Assembly (NCBI GenBank): GCA_036924285.1
Contig: JAYKYS010000018.1
Coordinates: 682,001-746,000 of the forward strand
Length of the DNA: 64,000 bases
Reading direction: 5' to 3'
Origin: Asterella californica
Taxonomy: Eukaryota > Streptophyta > Marchantiopsida > Marchantiales > Aytoniaceae
Under the pieces are notes generated by a model. The model saw only the letters and a list, made by a program, of their open reading frames with translations. It was not told where the DNA came from and did no database searches. Within the stretch, counting starts at the first letter, position 1, and each line of letters opens with the position of its first letter. Made by a program: the position numbers and the translations under genes. Below are positions 9,681-20,353 of this stretch, piece by piece.

Positions 9681-12600
9681 ACGGATCTGCTGTTACTATG
9701 ATCCCGCTTGAGCAGCCTGTGGGATCACAGGAGGTTGACGCAGAGGTTGCTCAAGATTCAGAGAATAGCCACACTGTACATAGTTGGAAATCTGGTTTGA
9801 TGACTTTCAGTTCTGATGATTGGAGTGAGTTCACACGAGTAGAGGATTTGACTGAGAAGAGTAGAAGGCTGATGGAGAGGTGTGCAGCAAATCTGCGCTG
9901 TACAGGAGTTTTGAATGAAGGTGAGATGATTTCTGGTGTCTACGAGGAGTTTGTAAGTGCACAGCTTTTTGTTCGTTGGCTGGATGATGTAGATAGGTTG
10001 ATGGAGCAGATGGGAGGAAGGGTGGTGATCCCCATCCACTCTCGGAAGGTCTATGAGGAGATTGCCTCGTGCTTGCAATCTCGTCCTCATCCGAGACTGG
10101 AGAGTGGATGGAAGGATGCAATCTGCTGGTGTGGCTCTCGTGAAGAAGTAGAGGTTCACACCAAATACAAAACTGTAGCGAAGAAGGTGAAACCAGTGGC
10201 GACCCAGTTACCTGTTGATTCACAGCAGCAGATGGAGTTAGCGGCCACTGAGCCTGTACTGAGAGATCCTAAACAGATAGGACACGAGTTTACTCAAGAG
10301 ACACTCGAGCAGCTCCAGATAGGAGGGGGTGGCTTCTTGACTGAAGTGGAGAAACGAGCTTTTGAACAGATGATAGTTAGTCATGATAAGGCATTTTCTT
10401 TCTCAGCTGGAGAGATTGGTTGTGTGGATCCTAGTGTGATAGCTCCGATGGTTATCTTCACTGGTCCTCACGTACCTTGGGACTTGAAGCCGATTCCAGT
10501 CCCTCATGCTTTGTTACCGAAGGTCATTGAGTTGCTGAAGGAGAGGATGCGGATGGGTATTCTTGAACCATCTATGGCTCCATACTCTAGCCGATGGTTC
10601 ACAGTACCTAAGAAGACAGGAGCTTTACGCTTCATCCAAGACTTGCAGCCTGCCAACAACATCACGATACGAAACGTTGGAACAGGACCTGTGGTTGATG
10701 AAGTAGCCGAGGCATTTGCTGGAAGATCTATCTATTCTATTGGAGATATGTTTTCAGGTTATGATCAGTTTCAGCTTGCTTTGGAGAGTAGAGACTTGAC
10801 TACCATGCGTACACCTTTGGGGTTGATGCGGATGTGTACTCTTCCTCAGGGTGCAACAAACTCTGTAGCCCATATGCAAAACGCGATGCATAAGGTGTTA
10901 CGAGAGTTTGTACCTGAGGTTACTATCCCATTTCTTGATGATATACCCATGAAAGGCTGTCTGGTGGAAGACAAGGACAAAACTATGACTGCTGATGGTT
11001 GCAGAAAGTTCGTTGCAGACCACATCCGAGATGTGGAGAAGATTCTGATGCGCTTGGAAGAGGTACACCTCACTCTGTCAGGTACCAAATCTCGTTTTGG
11101 AATGTCAGAGATTGTGGTGGTTGATCACTTATGCGGTACTTTTGGAAGACGGCCGAACCCAGAGAAGGTAGATGCTATAGCAAGGATAGCAGACTGTACC
11201 AACATCACTGAGGTTCGACGATTCTTAGGAGCTTGTGTGTTCTTTCGTGTGAGTATTCCTCATTATGCACACATTGCCGAACCTTTGTATGCACTTCTGA
11301 GAAAAGGGAAGAGGTTTACTTGGCGGCAAGAGCATCACGAGACGATGGAGCAGCTGAAAGAGATTCTGAAGTCTCCACCTGTACTAAGGAGACTTAGCTA
11401 TGAGAGAGGAAGACCTATCATACTGACAGTTGACACGAGTCCAAAGGCGATTGGATGGGCAATCGGTCAAGAAGATGCAGAAGGCGTGCGATTTGTTTCA
11501 AGGTTGAATCTGCTTAAGGAGTTTCATGACACCTTGTGGGCTGGACACCGCGGAGTCTGGGCTACCTACACGAAGATGAAAGAGCGATACTGGTGGAAGG
11601 GTTTGTATCAAGACGTAGTGGATTTTGTTGGATCGTGTTTGCACTGCCAGTTCTACTCTAAAGTCCGTTACAGAGATGGACTTGTACCTACCTACCCACC
11701 TAGTATTCATTTTTCGTGGGTCCTTGATCTTGTGATGATGCCACCGGGACTATGGAGAATGCACTACTTGGTGTTAGCTCGGGAAGATCTCTCCAACTAC
11801 GTGGAGGGACGAGCACTACGGACAAAGACTACGGAGAACATATGTAGATTCGTGTTAGAAGATATCATCTGTCGTTATGGATCTGTTGGAAGACTACGAG
11901 CAGATAGGGGCGAGCTGAGAGGTGCAGAAGCGATGGAGTTCTTTGCTCGTTATGGAGTAAAGCTTCGTCTTACTACTGCCATGAATCCAGAAAGGATTGG
12001 TAAGAGTGAACGAGGACACCCTTCTATCGCTCACGCTTTAGTGAAAGCATGTGATGGTAGGCCTAGAGAATGACCGAGACTGCTTCCATTTTCTTTATGG
12101 GCTGATAGAACTACACACTGTACCACGACTGGCTATATGCCAGTTGAGCTTATGTTGGGGCAGAAACCGATCATGCCTGCTGAGGAGGACTTTCCTACGT
12201 GGGCTACGCTACCGTGGGAAGATGGTATAGATCATACTTCACTCCTTGCTTTACGAACTAGGCAGATGGAGCGAAGGGAGGAGGATCTTGCTGAGGCGCA
12301 AGAGAAGCTGAAGGTGACTCGAGTTAGAAACAAGGAGCGTTTCGACAAGACTCACCGACTACGACCGAAGCCAATACGTGTTGGTGATTGGGTTCTGGTG
12401 TATGACAGCACGCTGGAGAACCAACATTCTACACTTCGTAAGTTCTCGCGAAGATGGTTCGGGCCTTATGTTGTGTTAGATGTATATGAGAATGCCACTT
12501 ATAGTTTACGAGAGCTAGATGGTACTCCTTTGAAACTATCTGTGGCCGGCAAGCGAGTGAAGTTGTTCAAACGACGTGGAGGATCAGTAGATTTGTTCAA

Positions 12601-12706
12601 CTTTCTAGAGTCTGAGCAGAGGACGATAAAAGATGAAGACGTCTCGGCTACTGAAGAGGCTAAGGCGGAGGAGAGTGACGATAATGAAGAACAGACAGCA
12701 GACTGA
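9638..12706 (+). pseudogene. pol: Pol of element B: RT-integrase with most of RNase H deleted
   Basis: The frame reads through RT with catalytic FLDD at 10931-10942, then the start of RNase H (TVDTSPKAIGWAIGQEDAEG, near 11425-11485). It then jumps at about 11500, without a frame change, to the integrase zinc region with its His-His-Cys-Cys set (EFHD, GHRG, SCLHCQ). The integrase core keeps Asp at 11726-11728, Asp at 11903-11905 and Glu at 12008-12010. A C-terminal RRWFGPYVVL module is near 12450, and no chromodomain is visible. By comparison with element D about 200 codons are missing, including later RNase H residues. TGA at 12071-12073 replaces a Trp codon, and the same frame continues to 12706. 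Integrase may be intact in sequence, but reverse transcription could not be completed by this copy alone. Confidence 0.88.
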
Positions 12707-12714
12707 AGAGGTTG

Positions 12715-12734
12715 GCACATGCCGGAGGATGTGC
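12715..12734 (+). other. Stem-loop just before the polypurine tract of element B
   Basis: GCACAT (12715-12720) and ATGTGC (12729-12734) pair around the loop GCCGGAGG. Element D has the same loop at 37065-37072 with a stem in which one A-T pair has become G-C. The role is unknown; it lies between the end of pol and the polypurine tract. Confidence 0.5.
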
Positions 12735-12740
12735 AGGTTT

Positions 12741-12752
12741 GGAGGGGGTGGA
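12741..12752 (+). other. Polypurine tract of element B
   Basis: GGAGGGGGTGGA abuts the LTR start TGTCGTGATG directly. This is the expected primer site for plus-strand DNA synthesis. Confidence 0.75.
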
Positions 12753-14081
12753 TGTCGTGATGTGAATCATTTCACATAGTAAATGATTCACTTCTCTGTC
12801 AAGCGTTAGTCTCTCTGAGTGAAGTTAAGACCTCAGAGAAGTCCATTTTTGGAAGATGTTATATATTTTGAATCTTAGTAGGTTGATTACCGTGTTGATA
12901 GGGTTTAAGCTCCTGGGTTGTAATTACGTGTCGCCCATGCATTCTTCTTAGCGAGGTTAGGTTATCTTTCGGGATTACGTGTCGTTTTACATGTCTTCGC
13001 ATGTAGTTTAGGGTCTATGCTGGCACTTTAAGGACTTGACGTGGTAGCCTATGTGAAAATTCAAGTCACCACGTGGTTTGGGACACAAAAGGACAGGGGA
13101 GTGAAGCTATGAACTCCCATTGGTCCAATTTTGTCTTTGTGTATTGCTAAACTTAGTAGTAAGGGTCTTAAGAGGAGTTCGGGCATTTGGAGAAAGCACT
13201 GCGAAATCTGAGAGCACAGGGAGATAGAGTTCGTCGTGCCAAGCACTGTCAGCAAAATTTTTGATCGATTTGGAGCAATAAAGAAGGAGTTATGGCTGAT
13301 TGAAGTTCGATTTGTGCCAGAATTGTAGCACTTCTGTTGATTTTGGGGTTTTCGATGTCAATCGCAGTAGATTTGAGAAAATCGCTTCAAACCTTCGAGG
13401 TCGCGTTCACTGGCAGCAGGGCTACGACTGTCCCCAAATTTTCATGTCAATTGAGTCTGTGAGTAATTCGGAGCGACCGCTGAAGTAGAGGGGGTCCGAA
13501 AAGCTCTCAATCTGGAACAGCAACTTCAGAGAGCGAGATCTGGAGTTCTGTGTACAATCAGGAGGCCCAACTTCACAGGAGTGTTCAGCAAGCTGTGTAC
13601 TGCAAATCCTGTAAGAATCTTTGAAAGTGATCGAGCCAATTCTCTGTTCTAGGTCGAAATAGCTGTCTGGGTACCAGAAATTGCCGTAATTTCTCTGCTC
13701 ACAACATTTCTGCCCATATCTCGACACTCTGATTTGATCTCAAGTTGAAACTTCGTGTGTATGGTCAGTAGGGCCTCATTTACATGTAGGAGGAGTTCTG
13801 AAGTCTGAACCATCATATGTTTCTGATTCTGGACCGTTAAAGTTCGCTGTCTGACCTTATTACTGCTAGTCTGATCTGATCTTCGCTTCCTGCACAGACT
13901 GGAGGGTCCATTCGACCTGAGTGAGTGTCTATAGTGCCCTTTATGACCTGAACCCTACCTCTGTATAGTAAGCAGTCACAGCTTGAAGCTCAACGCTTCC
14001 CTGAGTAGACCGAACATAGCCTTCAAGGTCATATCACAGCCAGAAGGTTCCGCCCTTCCCAGGAAAACTCTCAACTCGACA
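12753..14081 (+). repeat. 3' LTR of element B (complete, mosaic)
   Basis: The LTR is 1329 bp, TGTC to GACA. The first 100 bp or so match the C LTR (TGTCGTGATGTGAAT and onward). From about 12860 the sequence instead matches the LTR of element A for roughly 1.1 kb. The last 40 bp again resemble C (AGGAAAACTCTCAACTCGACA against AGGAAACTCTCGCTTTGACA). AATAAA is at 13277-13282. The right flank is ACGAG, the broken coiled-coil gene. Confidence 0.88.
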
Positions 14082-16354
14082 ACGAGCTTCCGCTGCTTCC
14101 CGCTGCGTCTTCTCGGATGCAGTCTGCGCTTCTGCGGCTTCCCGTAGTGTCTTCCATGTCGTCCTCTCCTCTGCAAGGGCGGTGATCTTACCTCGCACTC
14201 GTAGAACCTCCTGGTCACGCTGTCGGAGTGTGATCCGTCTACCTAGGAAAGCGTCGGGCTTCTGGCTGTGGTTGTTTACTCAAGAGGTTGGCTTTCAGGT
14301 CACAACAGGGCCATAAACACTCACACAGTTGTGTAGGGTCCTCTAATATGCTCAAAAGGCGAAATTTAGGTTTAACTAGTAGTAATAGGTTTAAGCGGTG
14401 AACTTTGACACTCAAAGAGAGGAAAACTATGAAGGTTTAGACTTCTAAACTTCCCCTACATGTAAATGAGGCACTACTGAACACACACACAAAGTTTCAG
14501 CCTGAGATTGAATTCTAGCACTGAGATGTTGACAGAAAAGTTCTGAATAAGAGAATTATGGCAATTTCTGGTACCTAGACAGCTATTCAGACATAGAATA
14601 GAGAATTGGCTCGATGAATTTCAAATCTTCTCACAGCATTTGAAGTCTACAGGATGCTGAACATCCCTGTGAAGTTGGGACTCCTGAATGTACACAGAAC
14701 TCCAGATCTCCTCCTCTGAAGTCGCTGCTCTAGATTAAGAGCTTTTCAGACCCCCTCTGCTTCAGCGGCCGCCCTGAATTACTCAGTTACTCAAATGATT
14801 CGAAACTTTTTGGACAGTCGTAGCCCTCCTGACAGTGAACGCAACCACGAAGTTTTGAAGTGATTTCCTCAATTCTGCTGCAATTGGCACCGAAAACCCC
14901 AAAATCAACAAAAGTGATGCAGTTTTGGCACAATCCGAACTTCAATTGGGCATAACTCCTTGTTTATTGATCCAAATCGAGCAAAAATTTCACTGATAGT
15001 GCTTGGCACGACGAGCTCTCTCTTCCTGTGTTCTCAGATTTTGAAGATCCCTCACCAAATGCCCGAACTCCACTCTAGAGCTCTGTTTCTAAACTTAGAG
15101 TTTCACAAAAGACAAAAATGGACCAATGGGAGTTCATAGCTCCACTTGACTGTCCTTTTGTGCCTTAAACTACCTGGTAACTTTTCTACACTCATAGGCT
15201 ACCACGTCAAGCCCCCTAGAGTGCCAGCGTATAACTTAAACTACCTAAAATGACACATAGCTCCGAAAAATAACTTAAATTAGCTAGAAAGCGTGCATGG
15301 GCGACAAGTAAGTACAACCCATGAGCTCAAACCCCTATCAGCATGGAAACCCTAAGTTATGTACATTGAACGTCATAGGCTTGAACAAGATAACTAACAT
15401 ACTATCAGCCTACTAGGACTCAAAATAATGTTAACACCGTATGCAAAGGTGTCAAACATATACATAAAGGACTAGAAGTAATATGAGCTAACTTCTAGAA
15501 CTACTAAACCTAAACGTCGGAGTAGAAGTCAAGCATGTAGCCGCCAAGTAGCGCGACAACGCTGCTGTAGCTCCTTGGCAGAAGCGGCTGCTTCCGCCTT
15601 GTACTTCGCTGCGAGCTTCTCCGTGGGTGCGGAGGTTGGTTTCCAGCTCTTCTTCCTTCTTCTGGCCTTCTTCCTGTCGCATCAGGGTGCGTAGACCAAA
15701 TCCAGGCTGTAAGGGCTTCTCCTGTACCTTCGTTCTCTTCTCGAGCAACTCCATAGCTGGCTGGATCTCTGAGCGGAAGAAGGCACTGAACTCCTCCAGT
15801 CTTCTTCATGCGGAAGATAGACTCATCTCCACAATCCGATCGGAGTTGTCGACCTTGTCTTCCCGAGACAAGGGTGCCTCTTCCACCACTATGGTCTTCT
15901 GCTTCTGCGCACGAGAAGAAGCTACTCTTCTCATCTTCCGGGGTAGAAGATCTCTCCCCATGGTGGAAGCGGTCCTCTTTACTGCGCTTCCTCTTTTCGC
16001 AGTAGGAGTATCCATCCATCCTTCGTCTTCTGGAGTCTTCGGAAGACTCCCTGGTGTTGCAGAAGCGATCTTCTGCACAGCTGTGGTACTCAAGGGCTCA
16101 TCCGGTGAGTCGGACTCCGATCCAGAGTGAATGATCGAGAAGGAGGTGGTCTTCCTAGGCACGCTCCTAGGCCCATCTCCTTTGGTGGTGTCGCATCTTC
16201 TGACCCACTGGAATCGTCTTCCCTCATCAGAAGCGTCTTCTGATGAGTATCGGACCTCATCTGCGGCATCAGAGTGGGAGGGAGAGTCATTGCTGCTGCT
16301 CGATCGTCTTCCCCGAGGTCTCCTCCTTCGTCTCATGCTGCCCTGTTGATCCAT
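14082..16354 (-). pseudogene. Coiled-coil protein gene, interrupted by a solo LTR and by element B
   Basis: Reading minus, a frame from ATG 16354 encodes an Arg/Ser/Asp-rich N-terminal part (MDQQGSMRRRRRPRGRR, SSSSNDSPSHSDAADEV and onward). TGA at 15808-15806 interrupts the same frame. It then reads a long Glu/Lys/Gln heptad-like region, with a one-base shift near 15625, up to AKELQQ at the solo LTR. Beyond the LTR the frame resumes without loss at 14216 as DQEVLRVRGKITALAEERTT and so on to 14082, where element B begins. The remaining 3' end should lie left of the window. The family is not recognised; it could be a cellular gene or the coat-like ORF of an older transposon. An upstream in-frame extension to 16555 is possible. 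Confidence 0.7.
14221..15558 (-). repeat. Solo LTR of the A family with 4-bp target duplication
   Basis: This 1338-bp copy aligns end to end with the A LTR (4661-5944) in the same orientation and carries TGTC/GACA ends. It is flanked by ACGC on both sides (14217-14220 and 15559-15562). Removing the LTR and one ACGC restores a continuous coiled-coil reading frame, which supports both the boundaries and a 4-bp duplication. No internal region remains, so it is a product of LTR-LTR recombination. A candidate AATAAA-type signal is present on the minus strand, as in A. Confidence 0.9.
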
Positions 16355-16359
16355 ATCCG

Positions 16360-17300
16360 GTTTCAGAAGCGTCTTCCGAAGATGTTCCAATCTTCCGAAG
16401 CGTCTTCTGTTCAAGGTTTCGGGAGTAGAGGGATGGTAGGGTAGAGAAATTGATAGCTGGGATCTCCAATTTGAGGACGATGGGTAGGGAAGCTCGAATT
16501 GCACTCGGGAAAAAACAAGAAGATGGCTGTCGGAAATTGGGTAGCGCTTCCGCACCCAATATCACAAAAGGAAAAACGTGGGGAAGGAATTGATCGATCG
16601 GGTTGCCTGCAAACAACCGGGGAAGCGCGGGGGATACCAAACAAAAGGCGAGAAGCGGTGGGAAGAGAAGAGAACATGGGAAGAACCTCTACTATCTTCT
16701 GTCTGCTTCCCGAGATGTCTTCGATCTTCCGCGCGCTTCCGGCTCTGATTCTAGCTCCAATGTGACCTCACAAAGCTGCTTCCGCCGTCAGCTCCTTACT
16801 ACGCCTCAATCGATCAAACCTTCCACCTTCGATTCCACTCAGTCATCCTTCAATGTCAGCTTCTGGGAGTTCACAAAAAACGCCTTCAGCTCAATACGCT
16901 TCCTGTGCTCAGCAATTTGACCTTGTCTCCCTTCTGGCTTCGAATCGAACCTGACTTCACTCAATTTCACCTCGCTGCTTCCTCACACAAAGCTCATCCT
17001 CGAATCGATCGTCTAACCAAGAAACGTTCTTGCTGCGGGAAGTCGTAATATGCTAATGTGCTTCCTGCACATCTTCCTCGCAGTTTAGAGGTTTCGACCC
17101 TCCCGACCTACCTAATCTATTCGGTGCTACCTGGTAGGTGCACCTACTTCTTACGTGGTGAAGTTTCCGTGGTCGTCGTCTTCCAGAAGATACGTGTCTT
17201 CCGTCTTCCGCCGTCTTCCGAAGACACAACCGAGAAGACGCTTCCCGGAAGACGGTCGTCTTCCGAAGAAGTCAACTTCTTATTACAAAAAGCTCGTAAG
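16360..17300. repeat. Region rich in GTCTTC/GAAGAC and CTTCCG words and small palindromes
   Basis: Upstream of the coiled-coil gene the words GTCTTCC, CTTCCG and GAAGAC recur in both orientations, densest at 17175-17280. A clean example is CGGAAGACGGTCGTCTTCCG at 17246-17265, with 9-nt arms around GT. The same words occur inside the coding part (15900-16400). No gene is supported at 16555-17350; short frames there look like by-products of the repeats. Confidence 0.55.
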
Positions 17301-17351
17301 ATCATCTTCTTTCTAAGGAAACCGTAATCTTAAGTAACAATGCTTCTTCAG

Positions 17352-17675
17352 TTATACAAACAAGTTATTAATCTTAAAAATTTCAAAAATTCGTGAATCT
17401 TGTAAACTGTGCGCACCACAATCATTAGCATTTGATTTGTATGAGGTCGTTACTCGTGGCTTGATAGAAAAGTGTTGTAGCATAGCAGTAGTCATGCTCC
17501 CTACAAACTCTCTTCCTCTATCTGAGACCAACTCTAACGAACATCCAAACCATTGTTTTTTAATTGTAGTAAAGAATTTCATCAACGGTCTACCAACTTG
17601 TAGCATGATGAGGAACGGCTTGGTCCTCAACTCGATGATGAAACATTGTTCGTTCGGTCGATCAATCGAGCTCAA
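17352..17675 (-). pseudogene. Integrase core fragment of another gypsy-type element
   Basis: A 107-residue minus-strand frame contains LELVSDRGREFVGSMTTAML followed by HFSIKPRVTTSYKSNAN. The order SD-x-G-x-EF, then a short spacer and T-x-Y-x-x-N matches the second catalytic Asp region of retroelement integrases. The expected catalytic Glu motif is not visible. It is not close to the integrases of A, B or D (ADRGEL type), so it comes from a different family. Only this fragment is recognisable; flanking sequence has no supporting domain. Confidence 0.65.
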
Positions 17676-17699
17676 TATGGTCCAATATTAGCGCTCGTC

Positions 17700-19104
17700 G
17701 ACCCTCTGCTGGACGATCCCTCGATCGATAATAAGCTTGACGACTTGCCGCTCACTGGTGTCCAATTATTTGATCTACTTTTGGCGGACCATTGGTATCT
17801 CACACGACACTTTATTTGTCTTCTAGTGCCATGCGTACGTTTGAGCTCAAAATGAATAGCTGGATTTGAAGTTTGAACCATATAGATCATTATATAAAAT
17901 AAAAAACATACAAATTTTAGTTCTCTAGAAATCTGTAAAATCATCACTATTTTTCTGATTAGAGAAGTTTCTCTTCAAACTTCATGAGTTAGTAGCTTAT
18001 GTGTTGAGCTACTGGAGGTCATAAATTACCTACTAAGGCATACAAGGAGATCCGAAAGATATTTCATGTGGAATCCAGTTTAGATGTCGAGGAAGAAGTA
18101 GAAAAGTTTAGAAGTTCGTAAAGCAAAAAATTAAATATAGATGAGTTGCGAACACGTACACACCAAAGATACGACATAAGGAAATATTTCCTAGATAAAT
18201 TTACGCTAAAGTGTGGATTAAAGTCACAAGGTGTTTTTTTTAATCTAGAAAAATTATGCATGTAATCCCTATATTGGTTAAATTTTTCTGTTTCATTTAT
18301 CTCAATCCTCATATAAGAAATATTCTACATAGATGTGGAAAATTACTCTAGATAAAGAATGTATATATGGTAAATAGTATAAATTTATACTATTTTTGAA
18401 ATACTTGTCTAGGGATTTAATATGGATAACTATTTCAGAAATAAATCTATTATTTTTCAGGAAAAAGAGTAATATTCTAGATAAAATATATGTGAGAAAT
18501 TGACGATTAATTGTACTTCTTCATAATATCAGTATACATGTTAAATATCCCTAGATCCAATAGTAATAACATTCTAGGATTATATGCATCCTAAAATCTT
18601 TTCTGGGAAGAAAATCCCTTCTTGACACGAGTTACTTTGATTTTGGCTTAAAACCTCTTGAGGGAAATATCCAACTTCAAAAAGATAATAGGCAGATAGA
18701 CGAGAAGAAACCATCAGAAAGCTAAGTAGGAGGATAGATCGGAGAATTAGAGTCTAAAGGTCACCCTTACCAAGTTAACTCCTCTACGTAGATTGATTAT
18801 TACCATAGTTCATGCAATCAAATTGTGTAGAAATTTAAACGTCTCAAGTTAAGTGCACTAGACGATAGATCCACCTGATGACATTTCCCGCTATAGGTAG
18901 CCCACTAGATAGGTAATTCGGTCGCATCATGAACAAATATATGCGTAACACTCCAAGACGAAAAACATCATCCTCCAGCTACTTGTATGGTATGGCTAGG
19001 TGCGGGCATCAGACCTACGTAAGCGATAAATCAAATAGAAGAGGTCATTGTCAGATGGGGTACTTATGTCTAAGCGTTACAAAGGAGGGGCTTACTAGAG
19101 GACA
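17700..19104. other. AT-rich stretch without a recognisable gene
   Basis: No frame has a recognisable domain. At 18372-18395 there is a perfect 24-bp palindrome made only of A, T and a few C/G (AAATAGTATAAA and its complement). The last 200 bp before 19105 do not match the polypurine region of B or D, so the LTR that follows appears to be the left end of element C. Confidence 0.5.
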
Positions 19105-20279
19105 GTGTCGTGATGTGAATTATTTCACATGGTAAATAATTCATCTTTTTGTCATAAGTTAGACTATATTAGTGAAGTTAAGATCTCAATGAAGTCAATT
19201 TTGGAGGAAATGAGCATTTGAGAATCTAGAAACACCATGGCGTATGTCTCATCGTGCTGATCACTGTGGTATATTAAAAACTTACAAACGGAGTTGTATA
19301 TAAAAAGTTCTTTGAAGTTCTTTTATAAGATATTTGAAATTGAAAAATGTACCATAAATCTGAGTGAGTTCAAAATTTATGTTTATATCATCATGTAGGT
19401 TGTAGTGTGAAGTATATGTTTACATCTTGAAATGTAAAAACTGAATACGTCTAGAGATAGTTCTGGTGGTTCGAGTTGAAGAGAAGATGAAATAGCGTGC
19501 TTTACTAGCATATAAGCTTAGAAACTAGTCTCTAGAACCAGTTGTGAGATTGACTTCTGTGGGTAGTTGAGTAAATCGGTAGAGAGGAGGTCTCAAGATC
19601 AAATCCTCGCAGACTCACAAACGGCTTGGAGTAGACTGATCCTTTCGAGAGTATGTGGAGCACCAAGTTGCCTAGAGATAAGACACAAGATGTCTCTTAA
19701 ACATACCGTGAATGCGAGATGCTTCTATCTACCTCTGCACTAGTGCAGTCACATGGTGTGGATACTAGAAGGAGGTTAACGCCGGATGTCGAAATGGATC
19801 TTTCGCTAGAGGACTAACTCTCCTTCGAGATGTCGGGATAATTAGTATGAATTTGGTGTGCGGATGCTAGAGGGAGGTTACAGCCGGATTTTGCAATGGA
19901 TCTGATACTAGAGGGCTAACTCCCGTTCGGGATGTCGAGACAATTAGTAGTCTCGACATCTCGGACTAGAGAGCTAACTCTAAGTCTTGATATAGCAAGA
20001 TGACATCAAAGATACTCCAAGTCGGTCTAATTTTTTTTGTAAAAAATATAGATTTCATCATGTTGTATACTAGGGTCGAAAAATCAAGTCGAATTGATAC
20101 CTGAAAAGACACGGCATTTTGAAGTTAAAAAATGTCAGAGAACGACAACGACAATAAGTCTAGCTTTGGTTGTCAAAACGAGAGGATTCTAATGGTCAGA
20201 GGTAGTGATTTCTGCCCTCTTTTTAACTATCGTATCACAGTTAGAAGATTCTGTTTCCTAGGAAACTCTCGCTTTGACA
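19105..20279 (+). repeat. 5' LTR of relic C
   Basis: This 1175-bp LTR starts TGTCGTGATGTGAATTATTT, close to the start of the B 3' LTR, and ends GCTTTGACA shortly before the primer-binding site. The middle does not resemble the B or A LTR. It contains two similar blocks near 19740-19860 and 19850-19960 (GATGTCG... and GGATGCTAGAGGGAGGTTA... with GAGGGCTAACTC), an internal degenerate duplication. Confidence 0.75.
19562..19613 (+). other. tRNA-like segment inside the C LTR
   Basis: The segment reads as a D-arm-like GGTAGTTGAGTAAATCGG TAGAG followed after a short gap by AGATCAAATCC, resembling A-box and B-box promoter parts of a tRNA. The anticodon arm is missing and the D loop is enlarged. It may be a remnant of a tRNA-derived SINE or chance. 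It is not called a tRNA gene. Confidence 0.25.
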
Positions 20280-20286
20280 TATAATC

Positions 20287-20304
20287 TGGTGCTTTCACTA
20301 AGAG
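20287..20304 (+). other. Primer-binding site of relic C
   Basis: TGGTGCTTTCACTAAGAG sits 7 nt after the LTR end and matches the B site with two or three changes. Confidence 0.6.
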
Positions 20305-20353
20305 CATCTTGGGTGATTGATCGTGAAGGTTGAGTTTATCACACGAAGAAAAG

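Larger units (their letters stand above)
5945..14081 (+). mobile_element. Ty3/gypsy LTR retrotransposon B (defective, split by element A)
   Basis: The order is truncated 5' LTR (5945-7049), primer-binding site, gag-protease relic (7120-9662), pol relic (9638-12706), polypurine tract and 3' LTR (12753-14081). The LTR copies differ at roughly 30 sites by eye in about 1.1 kb, mostly transitions, so the insertion is fairly young. Coding lesions are a 1-nt frameshift in gag near 7657, TAG at 9564-9566, TGA at 12071-12073 and an in-frame deletion removing most of RNase H. The first 224 bp of the 5' LTR are missing and should lie left of element A. Confidence 0.9.

Noticed and set aside
9758..10223. 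Two minus-strand frames of about 130 codons opposite pol of B
   Set aside because: Antisense shadows of conserved pol sequence.
15627..16130. 167-codon plus-strand frame in the coiled-coil gene
   Set aside because: It is the antisense of the Glu/Lys/Ser-rich minus-strand gene, whose frame continues across the solo LTR, so the minus strand is preferred.
17646..17947. Frames next to the integrase relic as a separate gene
   Set aside because: No recognisable domain and they overlap on opposite strands.
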